Source: Eremophila alpestris peregrina (taxonomy: Eukaryota; Chordata; Aves; Passeriformes; Alaudidae). Taken from it: a stretch of 64,000 nt of DNA. Below, piece after piece: positions 34,137 to 48,500 of this stretch. The notes beneath the pieces are model-generated. The model had not been told where the DNA came from. It saw only the letters and a list, made by a program, of their open reading frames with translations, and ran no database searches. The position numbers were made by a program, and so were the translations under genes. The number at the start of each line of letters is the position of its first letter. Position 1 is the first letter of the stretch. Location of the stretch: the NCBI GenBank assembly GCA_009792885.1, contig WMCF01000080.1:2550501-2614500 (forward strand). Direction: 5' to 3'.

Positions 34137-37100
34137 TGAATTCTATTAGCAGAGATTGAGCAAATCAAGAGATAAAATATTTCATGATGCAGATAATTTT
34201 ACTTGCATGATGGCATTGTACAGAAACTAGAAATCACAGCATACACCTGTGTTTTAAATAAGAAAGCGCATGCACGTTCTTATTGTTGCTGTTTTTGTTG
34301 GTTGTTCTCAATTTAATAAAGTTTAATATAAAATTTTAAATAGGTTGCAGTAGCCATTCATGTACATTCATGTAACCACCTTGGTGCTCATTCATCTCTG
34401 GCAGAGTTGCAGCCATGCAGTGTTCTCAGGCTGCTTTAGAAAGGAGCATGGCAGCACTATCTTCACAGTCTCTCTTAGTGTGTTCAGCAAGACTTCCTTA
34501 AGTGAGACTTGACAGTGAAGAGAGCAGCACTGAATCTGTTGATTTGTGCAACAGATATCTCACTCTTGATCAAGAAAGCTTGCCCTCAAATATTATTTTA
34601 AATTTATTTCTAAGCACCATAATTGATAAGTAACATTATAATAAGGTATTCTGCCAACATATGTAAACATTTGGCATTTTTACTATTTGGGATCCAAAAA
34701 AACCCTGTACTGTCATCTTCATATGTGTTTTACACTGCATATGTGGGTACATTTATTTTGAGATGAACTGAAAGCTTAAAATGCCTAAAATGTGCAAGAG
34801 CAGATAGTCCTATGCTGAAATTCTAAATTTGAAAACAGAATTTGTAACATGTTCTTCATCTTGAATCTGCAAGTGCTTTTTCATATATGCTGAGCAGTGA
34901 AGTATATCAAGCTGGGACTGACTATGTAGGTTACTTTTTGAATGTAACTTGACTATAAAGAACACAATTCCTGTTATGGATACATATGTAAAGATATGCT
35001 CTTTACATTACAGTGTAATGACTGCACTGTTGTTTATATTTTTCCCTCCTTCAGACACAATTTTTTGCTACGTTATGACACGGGACAGAGCCCAGGCTGG
35101 GATGTTTCCCTGAGATTTAGTGCTTACTTTCAGAAATTCAAACCTTCTCTCGCAGGCTCTTCTTTGCCACCAATTTCATGACAATAAGACTCTACCTAGT
35201 GTAGTAATTTAACACAAAAACTACATTGGTTTAGCCTATTAAGGCAGTAAACAACAACTTTCACTACCGTAGAAACAGTCACAAATATCTAGCAATTAAG
35301 GCTTATGTTCTAATTTAAGTCATCTACATCAGAGGAATTACTGTATTGGTCTTCCATGCTGAGCTTATTTCTTGTATTAGCTGGTTTTTACTCACTGGCT
35401 CCAGACCATAACCTGATAATTTCCTGCTCTGATGCTTTCCTTGATTGCTTTGACTGATTACCTTCTTCTCAATTCAGTACAACTTTTTTTTCTCCTCAAA
35501 ATGTAAGAAATGTCTGTATGTCTTTACTCATTTCATATGTTTTCAGGTCTGGGACATGTTAGTTTCAAGCTGCACTCATTTTCTATTGAAGGATATTTTA
35601 CACATGTCAACATTTCTGATAGATTTCTATCTTTATTAGTAATCTCTGGTATGTTTGGGTTTTATTGTTCTGAAAGGAAATACATGGTTTTACACAGTTC
35701 TGCTCATGTCATCTGTCTGTTACTGTTGCTCAGATATTGTATTTTCTTTTCAGGTCTGCTTTTTGCTTGGTTTTACAAAAAGCCTGTTGTTGAAATCCTG
35801 GTCTCTGGTGGCTTCTGCCTACACTTTGATAAAAATTTTCTCACTGTCACTTACCAGTTGCCTGAATTTCCCTTGCCACAGCTCACCTTTGTCCTCACCT
35901 TTACACATTTTGTCAAGGACTGTATTTCCAAAGCTATAGGGACTGGCCACCTTTCCCCATTCACTCACCTGTGGGAGTCAGCCTCCACCTGAGTACTCAT
36001 GACCCACCTGCTTCCAAATGCATCCAAAGATCAAGCAGATCCACAGTTCATTGTTCAGCAAAAGACAATATTGGGCGGTTGCCAGTCTGGACAGGAAGAA
36101 CAGAATTATCACTTGTGCTCAAGGTCTATACACACAGGCAAACATTGCTGGCAGGTTTTCCTCAAGACTTCCTCAGTGTGATTGCTTCCTGGACACTCCA
36201 GCAGAATTCCCATCACATCAACAGATGCATCCTTCCCAAACCTGTGTCAGGCTGCTTTTCAGTGTCATTAGTCAATAGAAATTAATGCAAATCCACTGGT
36301 TGTCGACAAATTGATGATCCTTCATCAGTCATTCAGATCCTCCCCAACAGATCAAGCAAGGCCAGTTTCTAATCAGGAAAGAAATTTGGCCCTGTAATTA
36401 ACAAAACTTTGCCATACCTAATTTCACCATGACAGGTGAGTTGTTTCCATCTTCTGCAGAGTACCACAGTACTGTGTCTTTTGTACCTTTCCTTACCCTG
36501 AGAACTCGTCTGCACATCCTGGGATGCAGGGGACTTTCAAAAGTCTGCCAGTCTACTAAAAGTTTAATTTTCTAAGATGTCATCTGTGTGTCTTTTAGTA
36601 GTTGGCATGTGAATTTACACAGAATCATTTTCAAGATTTCCAGGTTTTCCATGAAACTTTTACAAATTTGTTAAACCATCCACTGGTCATTCACTTTCTA
36701 TTTTCACCTGTCTGATTGATTTTTATAATGCTCCAGGCAGCAGCAGATTTCCAGTAAAAGCAAACTGGGTCACATAATTTATTTCACAGACTTCCACCAG
36801 ACCACTTACTAGTTTCTTTCCTCAGATTGCTTTATTTCTGATAATATTACACACTGAGATTTTTTTCCCCCATTTTTTTAGCCTATGTTCCATAATCACT
36901 GCAATCTAATATCTATATAGTCTGTATATACTGGGAGATATAATATATTCATATAATAAGATTTATGAGATAAAATATCCCTTCTTCGTATTTGGTATAA
37001 AATCCATCAGATACATACTTCTATTATGTATCTCATATATAATACATTTTTATATCTTGACACCCACATTCATTATAGATATCAGCACTTCCTGTGTGGA

Positions 37101-37881
37101 GAGAAGTTGAACTCTGAGCCCTCAGGCCTCCCTAAGTCCTGGGGCATACTGAAAATGATAATAACCCATGGTTTGTTTCGCCATATTACTTAATTAATCC
37201 AGCTGCTCTTGAATTGCATTCTTCTTTCACTGGATATTAAACCAACTTGTCAATTGTAATTGCAGAGCTCCTTTTTCCTTTTTTATCTCATTCAGGACAG
37301 TCCTACTGAGTCTATCTTTTCTTGCATGATACTGCTTCAGTTCAGAAATTTTTAGTCTAAAGGAAATACATGGTATTAAGAATTGAAATGAAAAGAAATG
37401 GCCAGTAAGTTTCTGAAATAATACTTGTAATTCATATGTAAACTTAATTAATATTTCAGAATATTTTCATTATAAAGCTGTATCTGTAAAAATAATAAAA
37501 CTTGTACAGATGATTCTAATACATCAGTAGTCAATAACTTCAAGGCTTTAATACATTTCCACTCTGATGTGTTAAAGATGCATCAGTTTGTTAAAATGGG
37601 CTCACAGTGCAACTCTGCCACTTGTACAGGAAAACAAGTACTTCCAAGAAATATCAGGTAACATTCAGTACTTGCAAAGTTGCTTCTTTCTCTCTGCACA
37701 AGCACACAAAGTTACTTTTAAAAATCAGGTGCATAGCTTTCTTGTCTTCATTTGATTTTTCCATCTTCCTTCTTCTATTGACACTGAACAGGAAAACATA
37801 TGCAAATACAAAGAAAACACGAGCAAAGCATTAACAAATTAAGGTGAATAAATGCCATTATCTCCATCACCACCTGAACCA

Positions 37882-37912
37882 CAGGAATATCCACCTGATG
37901 TGGATATTCCTG
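37882..37912. repeat. Perfect 13-bp inverted repeat with 5-nt loop
   Basis: CAGGAATATCCAC and GTGGATATTCCTG are exact reverse complements separated by CTGAT, giving a compact hairpin. Pairing does not extend beyond the arms, so it is too short for a normal miRNA precursor. Confidence 0.9.
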
Positions 37913-39267
37913 GCCTTCAGAGAGACATGACCTTTGTGTCATCATTTGTATTATTTTGCCCACCAAATATTCTAGAATCAAGACCTGTGAACAGCTCCCT
38001 TAAGAACACAGAACTTCAACTTTGATCGTAACTGTGAGCATGATCAGGCTCAAATAAACAAGCAGATGTGTAGTCACATAGTTCTGCAGCTAGAGACCAT
38101 ACATGAGCCTTGTCCTTTTTTGTCCTTTTTGCAGAACAGTCCCCATTTCCATTCCTTCTTGAAAGATATGGTCCTCACAAGTCTTTTCTCTTGAAGTATC
38201 TATATGCCTGATGTTTAACACCAGTAAATTTTTATTCATTACCCAGGGAGCTGAAAGCTAAAAACTACTGAATCAATGCTAACACGTGATCTGCTCATCT
38301 TGTTTATCTCCCTGTGCATTTGTTTTATTTATTTTCTCAAGCATATTAGTGTGCAGTCTCTGTGTGGAGTATTATATATTTCTAAATAATGCAATATTGC
38401 TGACAGGGTTTACATGATGGAATCATTGATATTGATGTGACAGCCTTAATGTCTCTCTGCTTGTTATTATGAAGTATCTTTGCTATGATGCAGAAAGTAG
38501 TATTCTTAATCCTCTCTTCACTCTACATGATTAGTTGTGCTCCCCTAAAACAAAATCTTAATTCATTCTGAATAGCAACGGTGATCTTGACAATCAGTAA
38601 CACTCATCCTCAGTGTGATAGCCATTCACCAACTATATTCCTTTTGTTCCCCTTTCTATGAGGCAAAAGCCCAGACTAGGCAGGTACCTCCCTTACTCAC
38701 TTGAATCGTCAGTCACCCCCATAAACAGCAGGCAGGCAGGGTACCCCAGCAGCACAGCGAGTATGCTTCCACATGGCACCAAAGATACTCTTACAGATGA
38801 GAAAAGGAGGCCTAAGTGTCAGTAAGGGGAGAAACTGAAATGCTAATAATTACCCAAAGTGAGTTTTTTAACATTTCTCAAGTGTTGTCGCAGCTAGAGC
38901 TCAGAATCGTTATCTCATCTAGGCAGGCAGGCAGGAAGTGTCTACAGTTACCTTTGCTTAAACTTTCCCACTGGTGCAATGGTTTCCTTGTAGTTCTGCC
39001 TGCTTGTTTATGGCTAAGTTTCTTTTAGCTGCTCAGAACCCAGCTGTCTGAAACTCCAGCAGACTGTGCTGTGCTAATCACTACTGCCAGCAAAGATCTA
39101 ATGCACACCTGACATGGCAGTTGCTTCATTTTAGAAAATGGGCTGTAGAGAGAATGGGACTGCCTCTGCCACATAACCCAAGCAGCTATTCCCAGACTGC
39201 CTGAGAGTTCATTTTGCTACGTAATGTTAAAGGTATGGGCTCTGGTTATGCACTGTTTCAGCAACAC

Positions 39268-39301
39268 TAGTTATTAAATAGCTCAAATAGTTATTAAATA
39301 G
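39268..39301 (+). repeat. 14-bp direct repeat, two copies 20 bp apart
   Basis: TAGTTATTAAATAG is repeated exactly at 39268-39281 and 39288-39301. Confidence 0.8.
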
Positions 39302-39368
39302 ATCCACCATCAATTTACAATCAATATTGTTCTTATTTAGGGAACTATTCCCAATGCTGCTTCTCTTA

Positions 39369-39537
39369 CCCAGAGTAGCTGTGGATTCCCCATCAGTTGA
39401 AGTGTTCAGGGTCTTGGATGGGGCTCTGAGCAGACTTGCTCATGTCAGGGGGTTGAAACTAGATAATCTTTATGATTAACCAAACCAGGCCAAACCATTC
39501 AATGACTCTTTGGTTTTATAATTCTGTGTTTCTGCTA
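39369..39537 (+). mobile_element. CR1 LINE, truncated 3' end
   Basis: The plus strand contains a degraded CR1 tail. AGCTGTGGATTCCCCATCAG, GTGTTCAGGGTCTTGGATGG, GGCTCTGAGCAGACTTGCTC and GGGGGTTGAAACTAGATAAT lead to AAACCATTCAATGACTCTTT. The terminal ATTCTATG-like repeat is mutated to ATTCTGTG. It is older than the copy at 29.9 kb. Confidence 0.87.
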
Positions 39538-42500
39538 GAGAACAGTGAATTTCTCTACACGAAAAAAATTACTTTTAGTTTGTTTTGTTGATCTAAAAGT
39601 CACAGAGATGCTGCATCTGTGTGGTCCAAACACATACTTACACTAAACATCTGGCTTGCATTTTCTTTTTAATAGCATGGAAGTTAACCATGTTTCAAGA
39701 GGTTTTAATTGTCCAGTAGAGTAGTCCTTTATTTTATTTCTGTATATTTCTTGTCACTATGAATTACTTTCATGTGTGGAAGTAACACGGCTCTTTGATG
39801 CAGTTTGGAAATGTTGATTTCCTAGTTACAATTCATAACAACACAAAGAAAGTTGGCTGATTGTGGATCTGAGAGAAGGATATAAAATCATCCAGAATTC
39901 AATTAATATCTAGAGTACAGAGTAGTAATGACCAATTTACCCAAATCATCATCCCCTGACTTTAATTGTACCTTAAGGTCCTTGGAATTATTTTTGTACA
40001 TGTTTAGTATACCAAAACGTAAGGATTAATCGGTGTTTTAATTTTAAAATGTTGTAAGCAGCTATAAAGCACAAAAGCTGTATTACAACGACAGGGTAAC
40101 CAACTTAGTAAAGCCCACACAGAAAACTACTCCCACCATTCAGAAGTTTGCCCACATTATCACTTCGTTGCCTTATCATATCCAGCTCTTTTCTGCCACC
40201 TCTAAGTCAGTTGATAGGATTCACTTCCAGTCACTTTTATTTTCTTTATTATATGACTGCAATGAAAAGTCTATCCTCTGGCTCTTTGCTGGCCAGTGTA
40301 AGCAGTCTCAGTTCACCTCTCAGCAAGCAGGAAAACCATATCAGCAATCAGAAAAATGAGCTGACCTTCAATCTCAGCAGACAGGCCTCATGTGTACAGG
40401 GAAAATGAATTCTGGATGGGCTTCTCCAGAGATATGGCCAGCTCACATTGGCAAAGCCAGGCATATTGTTGTACTTCTGCTATAGGCAAAGAGGGCTCAG
40501 GTTTCCCATCTATCAAACATCGAGCAAGTTTTTCTCTGAGAGCTCTGCTCTCACTGCAAACTACAGAAGACCATAAAAGTTGTGCAGTCATGGTTTGCTT
40601 ATTTTTTTAATGCCATGATGTTTTGGAAGAAGTCACTTTTAAAAATCTTTCTGTATAATATCAACTCTTTTCTAAGAGTTCTCAAAGAAAAGAAAGCACT
40701 GCAAAACACTACATGCACATGGCAAATGGTGCTCACTCAAAAAAAAAAAAAGAAGATAAGAATACATCTGAAGTACATCTGAAGTACATCTTACTTCAAA
40801 TATTAGTGGTACAATCTAGAGACAAAAAAAAAAAAAACCTTTTATGTGATTCAGTGTAATTTTTCTGTTGGCAAAAATATTGCAATATCAGCTATAGCCA
40901 CAGAGGAGGGAAGTCTATCCATGATATCAGTTCCAGAAATAGGCTAAAAAATTGTCACACTTGAAGTAATTAAAAAAGGAAAAAGAAATAGGGTAAATTA
41001 TTTCTCACCAAATAATATTAGGGGGCAATTTAGAAATTAATATGGCATATGATAAAAATATTATTTTAAATCAAACATAATACTTGTAAATCACCAACTG
41101 TATTCACTCTACACATTTATTTTCCAAAGCCCAGCTTTTAATCACGTCTCTTAATCTACCTTAACCAAGTCTTTGTCTCCCTCCTGTGTTCAGACTGTTG
41201 TTAACATGAATTTAGCAGAAACTAAGATCTCTTTCAAATATTTACAGTCACTGCTTTAAAATCTCTTTTTTTAACCCAAGTCATATGTAAAGCAACATTC
41301 ATGTTTCTCAGATAGCATAAATACTTCCCAGACAAAGGCTAATTCACGTCTGATAAAAGCAGGTCAGAAAAAATGCAAACAATTTAATGAAGTCAATGTG
41401 GTCCCTTTGTAATTTATGATTGATTTTTTCCCCTGCTAAGACACTGGATCAAAAATTTCTTGGTACACTAATTTTCAAAAACTTACCCAAGACCTCTAAA
41501 CCTTTCTTTTAACTGTCAGACTGCTGAATTTACATGATGTCATCAAGCAGTGACTTTCAAAAGCATTAACATCAGAAGGGGGAGAAATTATTAATGCATA
41601 GATGAAACATATCATTAAATCTTAAACTAATCAATTATTAAATTCTGCAATATCTTAGTAAAGTTGCCTGTTTTTATTTCCAAAAGGCTTATATGGAGCT
41701 AAGGTGGATATATCATAAATTTTTGATGTAAACACATATCTATGCTTCACTCATTAAGTAGTGTGAGACTGCTTTAAAAGAAATATACTGGTACATGGGA
41801 AAGACCCTCAAACACATCATATAAAATCTACCCAGTTATTTTTCCTTTATTTTCCTTTTCCTCATATTTGCAACAGCCAAGACAACTGTCTTCATGAAAT
41901 TACTAGTATGTGGTTTGTTGCTGTATTTTTACATTTTCTAGTACTGAAAGTGTTCCCCTTTTTAAGAAAATCTGTAGAGCAGAGCCTTTCTCTTGTGCCA
42001 TAAGGGAACGTATTTCTAAATCCAGTCATATTATTTGGAAGGCACCACATCTGATATTTAAATGTTTGACCCTCCATGGCAGTAGACAAAGTGTTCCAAA
42101 TAATAGACACATTTTTGTATGAACCCTTAGAAATTTGTAGAAGAATATTCCAAATATTTCCAACAAAAAAAAAAAAAATTATACACATAGACAGCTACTG
42201 TCCATGTATTTGGCATAAAATTTTTTAGGAAAAGCCATCATTTCAATCTAATGGAAGTCTGGGATAAACCACAATATAACACCTGTTGAGTTCCATGTCT
42301 CTTACTTGCTGTAAGCCTATTCCATCAGCAATAGCTTGTAGCCTTCCAATTTCTCTGTGCTGATATGTGTCTATCCCTTTCCAGAAGGAGAATGAAGACC
42401 TCAGGCCTCCAAGACCTTACTCATACGTACTTTAGCCACATACCTCAAAGTCAAGCCTGGTAGATTCCTTTCCAATAAGCTGAGGCAGATGATCCAATTT

Positions 42501-45500
42501 GAAAAGTACTTATAGCATTAAAAAAATACCTTTTTTAATGAAAACTACTTTGGTAGCCCTTTTGTAGAGCTTGGATTTATTTGCTATAGTTTCTGTTCCC
42601 ATTTCCTGCCTGCTCAAGAGATCACAAAAATCTCCCAGGTAATTCTTGCTTTGGTTTGGTAAAATAAGAAGGAACAGGACAGAAAGATCTTTAGGCAAAT
42701 AATCTTTTATTTTAATGACCAGATTGCAAATAATTTGGTATAGCATAGTCAATAGTTATCTAAAATTTGCACACTCTTCTTATTATTGTGAATTACTTAG
42801 CGTACATTAAATCACTACTAACCTTTTGGGTTTGTACTCTAAAATTCTACCTGATGCTTACATTTTTGACCGAAAGGAGGAGACAAAATTTTTCTCCAGT
42901 GTCTAACTTTCAGTTGTTCTAATAGAAAATATTAGCAGTTTTCAAATCCTTCTATTCTTTCAGTCACTGGAATTCTCTCTTAGTCAACAGTCTGTGATCT
43001 GATTTTCCATAAACCTGTACCTTCATTGACTTCTGCAGAATGGCACACATCTCTCTGAAGTTGTAACCCAGCACTCTGGTATGTTATCACCACTCCCGTT
43101 TCAAGGATAAATGAAATAGTGTTGCTAGTTTTATGGCTTTGAAAAGCCCTCCAACAGGGGGTAGAGAGTACACTGAAGTATTTCTCATTATAACCTTTTT
43201 TTTACCCAGCTAAAGAGAAAGGCAGTGTAGTAGAGCTAGAATAAAGCCTGTTCACAGAGATTTTTCAGCACTTATCTTCTATAGCATGCCAGCATTTGAA
43301 TATATTTCGTCTCCCTGAATCTTTGCTTTCCTCCTTTTCCATTTTCTACTATTCAGAAGGCAAAAGCAACCACAATAGCATGTAAGTTGGATTTGTAACC
43401 CATTCTGAGGGGGTAAACACTAAGTGGGTCACAAGAACACAGATACTGATGGGGTGATTTGCCTGTGGGGTGAGGAAGAGCTCCCACACTTCTGTCACCC
43501 ACCTTTTCTAATGCAATGTGATAGAATGATCTTAGACAAAATGTAGAGTCAAGTAGGCTTTTCTTTGGCCTTCAGAGATGATTTTGCTTAAGTGTTGAAG
43601 TACTTAACCCACCACTCAATAACAGTCTTGACTACTAACATTACCTTTGAAATAAGCAGTAATATGAGTGCTTTGTTTGGCAATAGATGTTGCATGAATT
43701 CAGCTGCAGTTAGACAAGCCAAGCTTTCAATTACTGCAGACACCATGGTGGAAAGAGGGCCAGCATGTGGGCAGTAATTTTCATTGTTTGGTTTACTCCT
43801 GTATCCTTTGATAGCCAGCTGGTGATGGATGGGAAGCAGTGTAATGAGGCAGACTCTTCTGAAAGCCATTTTGTACAGCAATCCAGATACTAATAAAACC
43901 CCATGAAATACCACATTTTTATGAACTGCTAAAGTGATATGACTGTTATATGTTGATAATGATGAATTGAAGGAGTAATTGGCAACAATTTATTACCTTT
44001 TTCCTTGAGAGAAAATTACTCATACAGCTAAATGATACCAGTATATTATGAAAATGAAGTCATTCTCTTCCTAGGCTACTCCTCTTACAGCTAGAAGCCA
44101 TGTATGTTGTTTTTGCAACTTCCACTACTGTTCAGTTCTGAACTCCATGCAAAAAGGGCTGCTCTTCTTTTTGTGGTACACAGAATGCTATGATCCAGAC
44201 AAGAATCACAAGATTAAAATCTTTTAACAGAAATAATAGCACCAAAATATTTTTGTAGCCCAAGAAGATTGAAAGGAAACATTTCTTTATACAGCATATA
44301 ATGACACAGTCTAATTTCCTGAACAAGTAACTGATTCAAGATAGTAAAGTAACAAATATCCTACTGAGAAAAAAAATGTTCAAAATTAATTAAAGAGGCA
44401 GAAAGAAATTATCTGAATAATTAAAAAGTCATCTCTATTTGTTCAAAGCAAGATAAGCATACAGGAATATCTCTTTAGTTCTCATCTCTGAAAACAGATC
44501 AAAGATTACCTCCTTGAGAGGAGAAAGAAATTCATTAGATCCTTAGTCATTCAGTGGAATCATTCACCTCAACAAAATTTGTCTTCAGTCAAGTTTGTAA
44601 TTGCAGAGATGTAATAAATACACAAATAGCATGGAGTATCTTTCAAAGAGCCAAAGGAAAGCTTTTGATAGCCACATTGACAGTAGCATGAGGTCTCCTG
44701 AGCATTCTTTTTTATATAGGAAATGTTTAATTGCTTTTTATTGAGCAGAACCTTTCCTTCTGCTTGTAAAAGAAATTACTGCTTTCTCCCTCTGGTTCAG
44801 TCAGAGGAAATTAATAGTCCCAGTTTCCTCTGGCAACAGACACAGTTAATGACTGGAAGACTATCATAAACAGGGTTTATTGCCCAAATTACAATCCAGT
44901 TCCTAACCAGCCTTCTCATTTCAGATTGTCCTCCTGGCATTTTGGTGATTCTCTGTCTTATTATCTGGTTCACAAAGACAGTTCTCTGATGTTTCAAAAC
45001 TTCACGTGCATCATTTTTTTTCTTTTTAATAGTAATCACATTGCTGGAAACTGTTAATTTCAGGGTGAAAGGTATATTTTTTGACTTCATGATGCCAAAG
45101 TGCTTCTCAACAGAAGTGATTCTTCAGCATGCAGCTAAACCTGTGTTCAAATACAAAAAATAAATGATTCCTTCTCTGCCCTGAAGCTGTTCCTTTTGGT
45201 GTAATATCTAAGTGCTATTATTAAGGCATTTGTATAAAAAATATAATTGAATAGGAAAATACTTGTGAAATCTTTAGGGTAAAAAAATAATACAATACTC
45301 CATATGTGATAATTATTTTTACTATGACATCATAAATGTACAGAGATATTTGCAGACTAAGATCCCTGTTTTATAGTTCGGTCAAAGAAGTAAAACATAT
45401 TGACTAGGTGCAGCTGCATTATGGTTGGAACGCATCACAAAATGAGGAGACTTAAAGAAAAATTAAGACAGATTTTCTCTAATTATTTAGCAATTTAGCA

Positions 45501-48500
45501 ATGAGAAGTGCTATACAAAGCAAAAACTAAAAATTGTATTTCTTTGAAGGGGGATTTCAGAAAGGAAGTTGTTTGGGATTGCACACTAGAGAATTTCTTT
45601 GCTATTGCACTTCATAACTAGGAGTCAGATTTTCTAAATAGATGCATCTGAGACAGACAAATTCAGTAGCAAGAAATGTAAAAGCCACATTCCTGCCAGG
45701 ACAAGCACATAATTACAAACACTGTATAAACCTAATCAGTATTGTCACAGATTGCTAGAGGTAACAAAAGTCTACAAAGAGCATAGGTTTGAAATGTGAT
45801 CAAGTCTCACCATAAACTCCAAAAGTCATTAATGCATTTATAACAAAGAAGTCTCCAGAATTTTACATAATTAAAAAATAAAAAACCAAAACAAATAGGA
45901 TAGGGGGAAAAAAATCTTAAATTCATTGGAAGTGGGAGAAAATAGTGATTATTTTTAATTATACCATCCACTCCCTAAACCTCTGAAGAATCAGAAGACT
46001 TCCAGCTCTCTCAGGGCACTTCAATGATGCTGTCCTCTATAATTCAGACTGGTGATTTTTAAATTTAAGTGTTGTATAATCATCAGTATCGCAATTCTGA
46101 AAATATTTACTGTCACTGCATTAGGATTTTTACATCTCATATTGGCATTTTTACATGCTAAATATAAATAATTGTATATATATTAGGTCTTTTAATTTTT
46201 CATTGAGCAAAATGAGGCTTCTATAAAGGATTTCAAGATTGACAGAAAAAAAACCCATCTATGTAGAGCAGAGATAACATCTGGTTTGCTTATGGCTAAG
46301 GATTCATTCAAGGGTTTATCTATGTCTCTGTAAGAGGTGTTGCAACAGGCACAATAAAGATAGTAAATATTTTGAACAGGCTGATTTCTTAGAATGTCTA
46401 ATTAATATTTATAGAGCATTTCAATATCACTGACTATGGCATACTACAGGATTGAATTAGAAATCAACTGACAGAAGACTTTGTATCCAGGGCATAAATG
46501 GTGAGTCTTCCAAATGTCGCTTATTTTTAGCTAAAGATGGTAAAAATACTGTTATTATTTCTAAAATCAAAGAGTAAAGCACAGAATTTTGTTTAAGTCC
46601 AGTTTCAGCCTCACTATATTCTTTCCTTACTGTGTCAGTATTCTCTTTGGCTCAGAAGCTCATTTTGTGCAGGGCAAGATACAGGATAATAATGCAAAAG
46701 ACTGCAACTGATGACAAATCCCATAACATTTTTATATTGTGTTATTGCTGTGGTGTATAATAGGTGATTTCCTGAGTCTGGTACCACACCAGTAGTCAGG
46801 GACCATGGTACACATACCGATTCTCCAAAAGAGCTGTCCCTCTCCCCAGTTTCTGCCTGGGAATTGGAAGCTCTTCCACAACATCAGCAACAGCTGCACC
46901 ACAAACATACTATACAAGAGTTACATCAATCTATGAGAAAAAGCCACTCTAAATTAGCCCTGCTGAGCAGCACCACTTTCTCCTTCTAATAAAAGCCATC
47001 AGGCATGAAATTTGTCACTCTGTGTCTTTCAGCAATCAAGTGCCATCATTTCACTTTGACAGCAGAGAAAGGAATTAGTCTTTATAAAAAATATCAAACA
47101 GACATACCTTGAGTGGGACATGAAAATGAAGTTGAGGGCTAGGTTGTTGTCTGCAGTAGGTCCTTATTTTGACAATTCCAGCAATGGGAGAGATAAAGGA
47201 CATCTGAAACCAAACCAGAGCCGTATAACAGTGACAGAATGGCCACTTCAGCATTCTACTCCAACAGAGTATCTGTTGTAATCTATGCCCATCTTAAGAT
47301 TCTCAATCTATATTTCAATCTGACTGAATCCTGAATGCCTTCTCTGAGTGATAAGTAGACAATCAGAGGACTTGGAAATCAGACCCTAACATGGGAAGAG
47401 GCATGATACAAAGATGCAGGTCACCCTGTAGGACAAAACTGCATCCTAATTTTTTCAGAACCCACAGTCTGAGCATAACACTTGTTATTGAATAATGTTC
47501 AGCACCATCCTATGTCTGCCCTACTCACATAAAATGTCCCAGCACTCCATGCACCTGCAATGCAGCCATTCTGATAATTGTCTCACAGCACAAACCTGAA
47601 AAACAGGTGATGGGTAACCTGAGGTTGTGGGAAAACAGGAGAAAGATGACCAAGCGGTTGGTCTCTTTAAGAGGCAATAACCCCTAGAACAGATCGGTTC
47701 CTCTTGCTCAGGCACTTGAGCTCCCTCCTCTGGTCTCGGACACAGCAGGCTGGCATTGTAGTAAACTCAGTAGCCTGTAGGTCTGTTGGTAAGTTTTAGA
47801 AAGGCAGAACACAAGTCCTACGTGGTACAACTACTTTCTGCGTAACTGTTAATGGGACCTTTATTTTTCAGATGAAACAAAATCAAAACAGATTAATATG
47901 ATCTCTCAGCTTCATACCTACCACAGGATGAAAAGATAACTGGTTTGGAGTTCCAAGAGTCATAAAAATTCAATTTATATCCACTTATTCCTGAACTAAA
48001 AGGATATGTGCAGTAAGATATTACAAAGTATGGTCCAAGAGACTATTAATAGAAGCATGCTATAACTGTGTGGCAGACAGCCTTTACTTTCTATAACTAA
48101 ACATTTCATTAATGACCAATTAAATAATCACCCTGAAGTAGCTCATTTGGTGCTAGAGGTAAGTTTTTAAACAACATTTTAGAAAGCTAAGTTGTTATCA
48201 TGCAGCATATTGGAAAACATGGTGCATCAGAAAGATCTACACCGCTATTAATAACATGTCAATAAAGTCCATTATCATTCACTCAGTTACACTTCCAGCA
48301 GTACTAAGCATTACCTCAGGGAAATCAGATCTGGAGCATAATAAACACTCCCCTTGCAGGAGGTGACAGGAGTGGTGCAGCTGCAGGCGACAGGGACACC
48401 ACAGTGCAGGCTGCTGCTATCTGTTACAAAGAAAGAACTGAAATAACTTTCAGTGACTCCAGTAAAATACACTGCCTTGTCTAGAGCCTTGTTTCACTGA

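Larger units (their letters stand above)
32201..39368. other. Gene-free desert sequence
   Basis: AT-rich. It contains a 24-A tract (32799-32822), a (TA)n run (34123-34136) and a 31-bp hairpin (37882-37912). The 160-codon plus-strand open frame at 35510-35992, rich in aromatic and hydrophobic residues, has no known domain and no exon signals I can defend. Confidence 0.45.

Noticed and set aside
37882..37912. miRNA precursor
   Set aside because: The stem is only 13 bp with a 5-nt loop and no further pairing outside the arms, too short for Drosha/Dicer processing.
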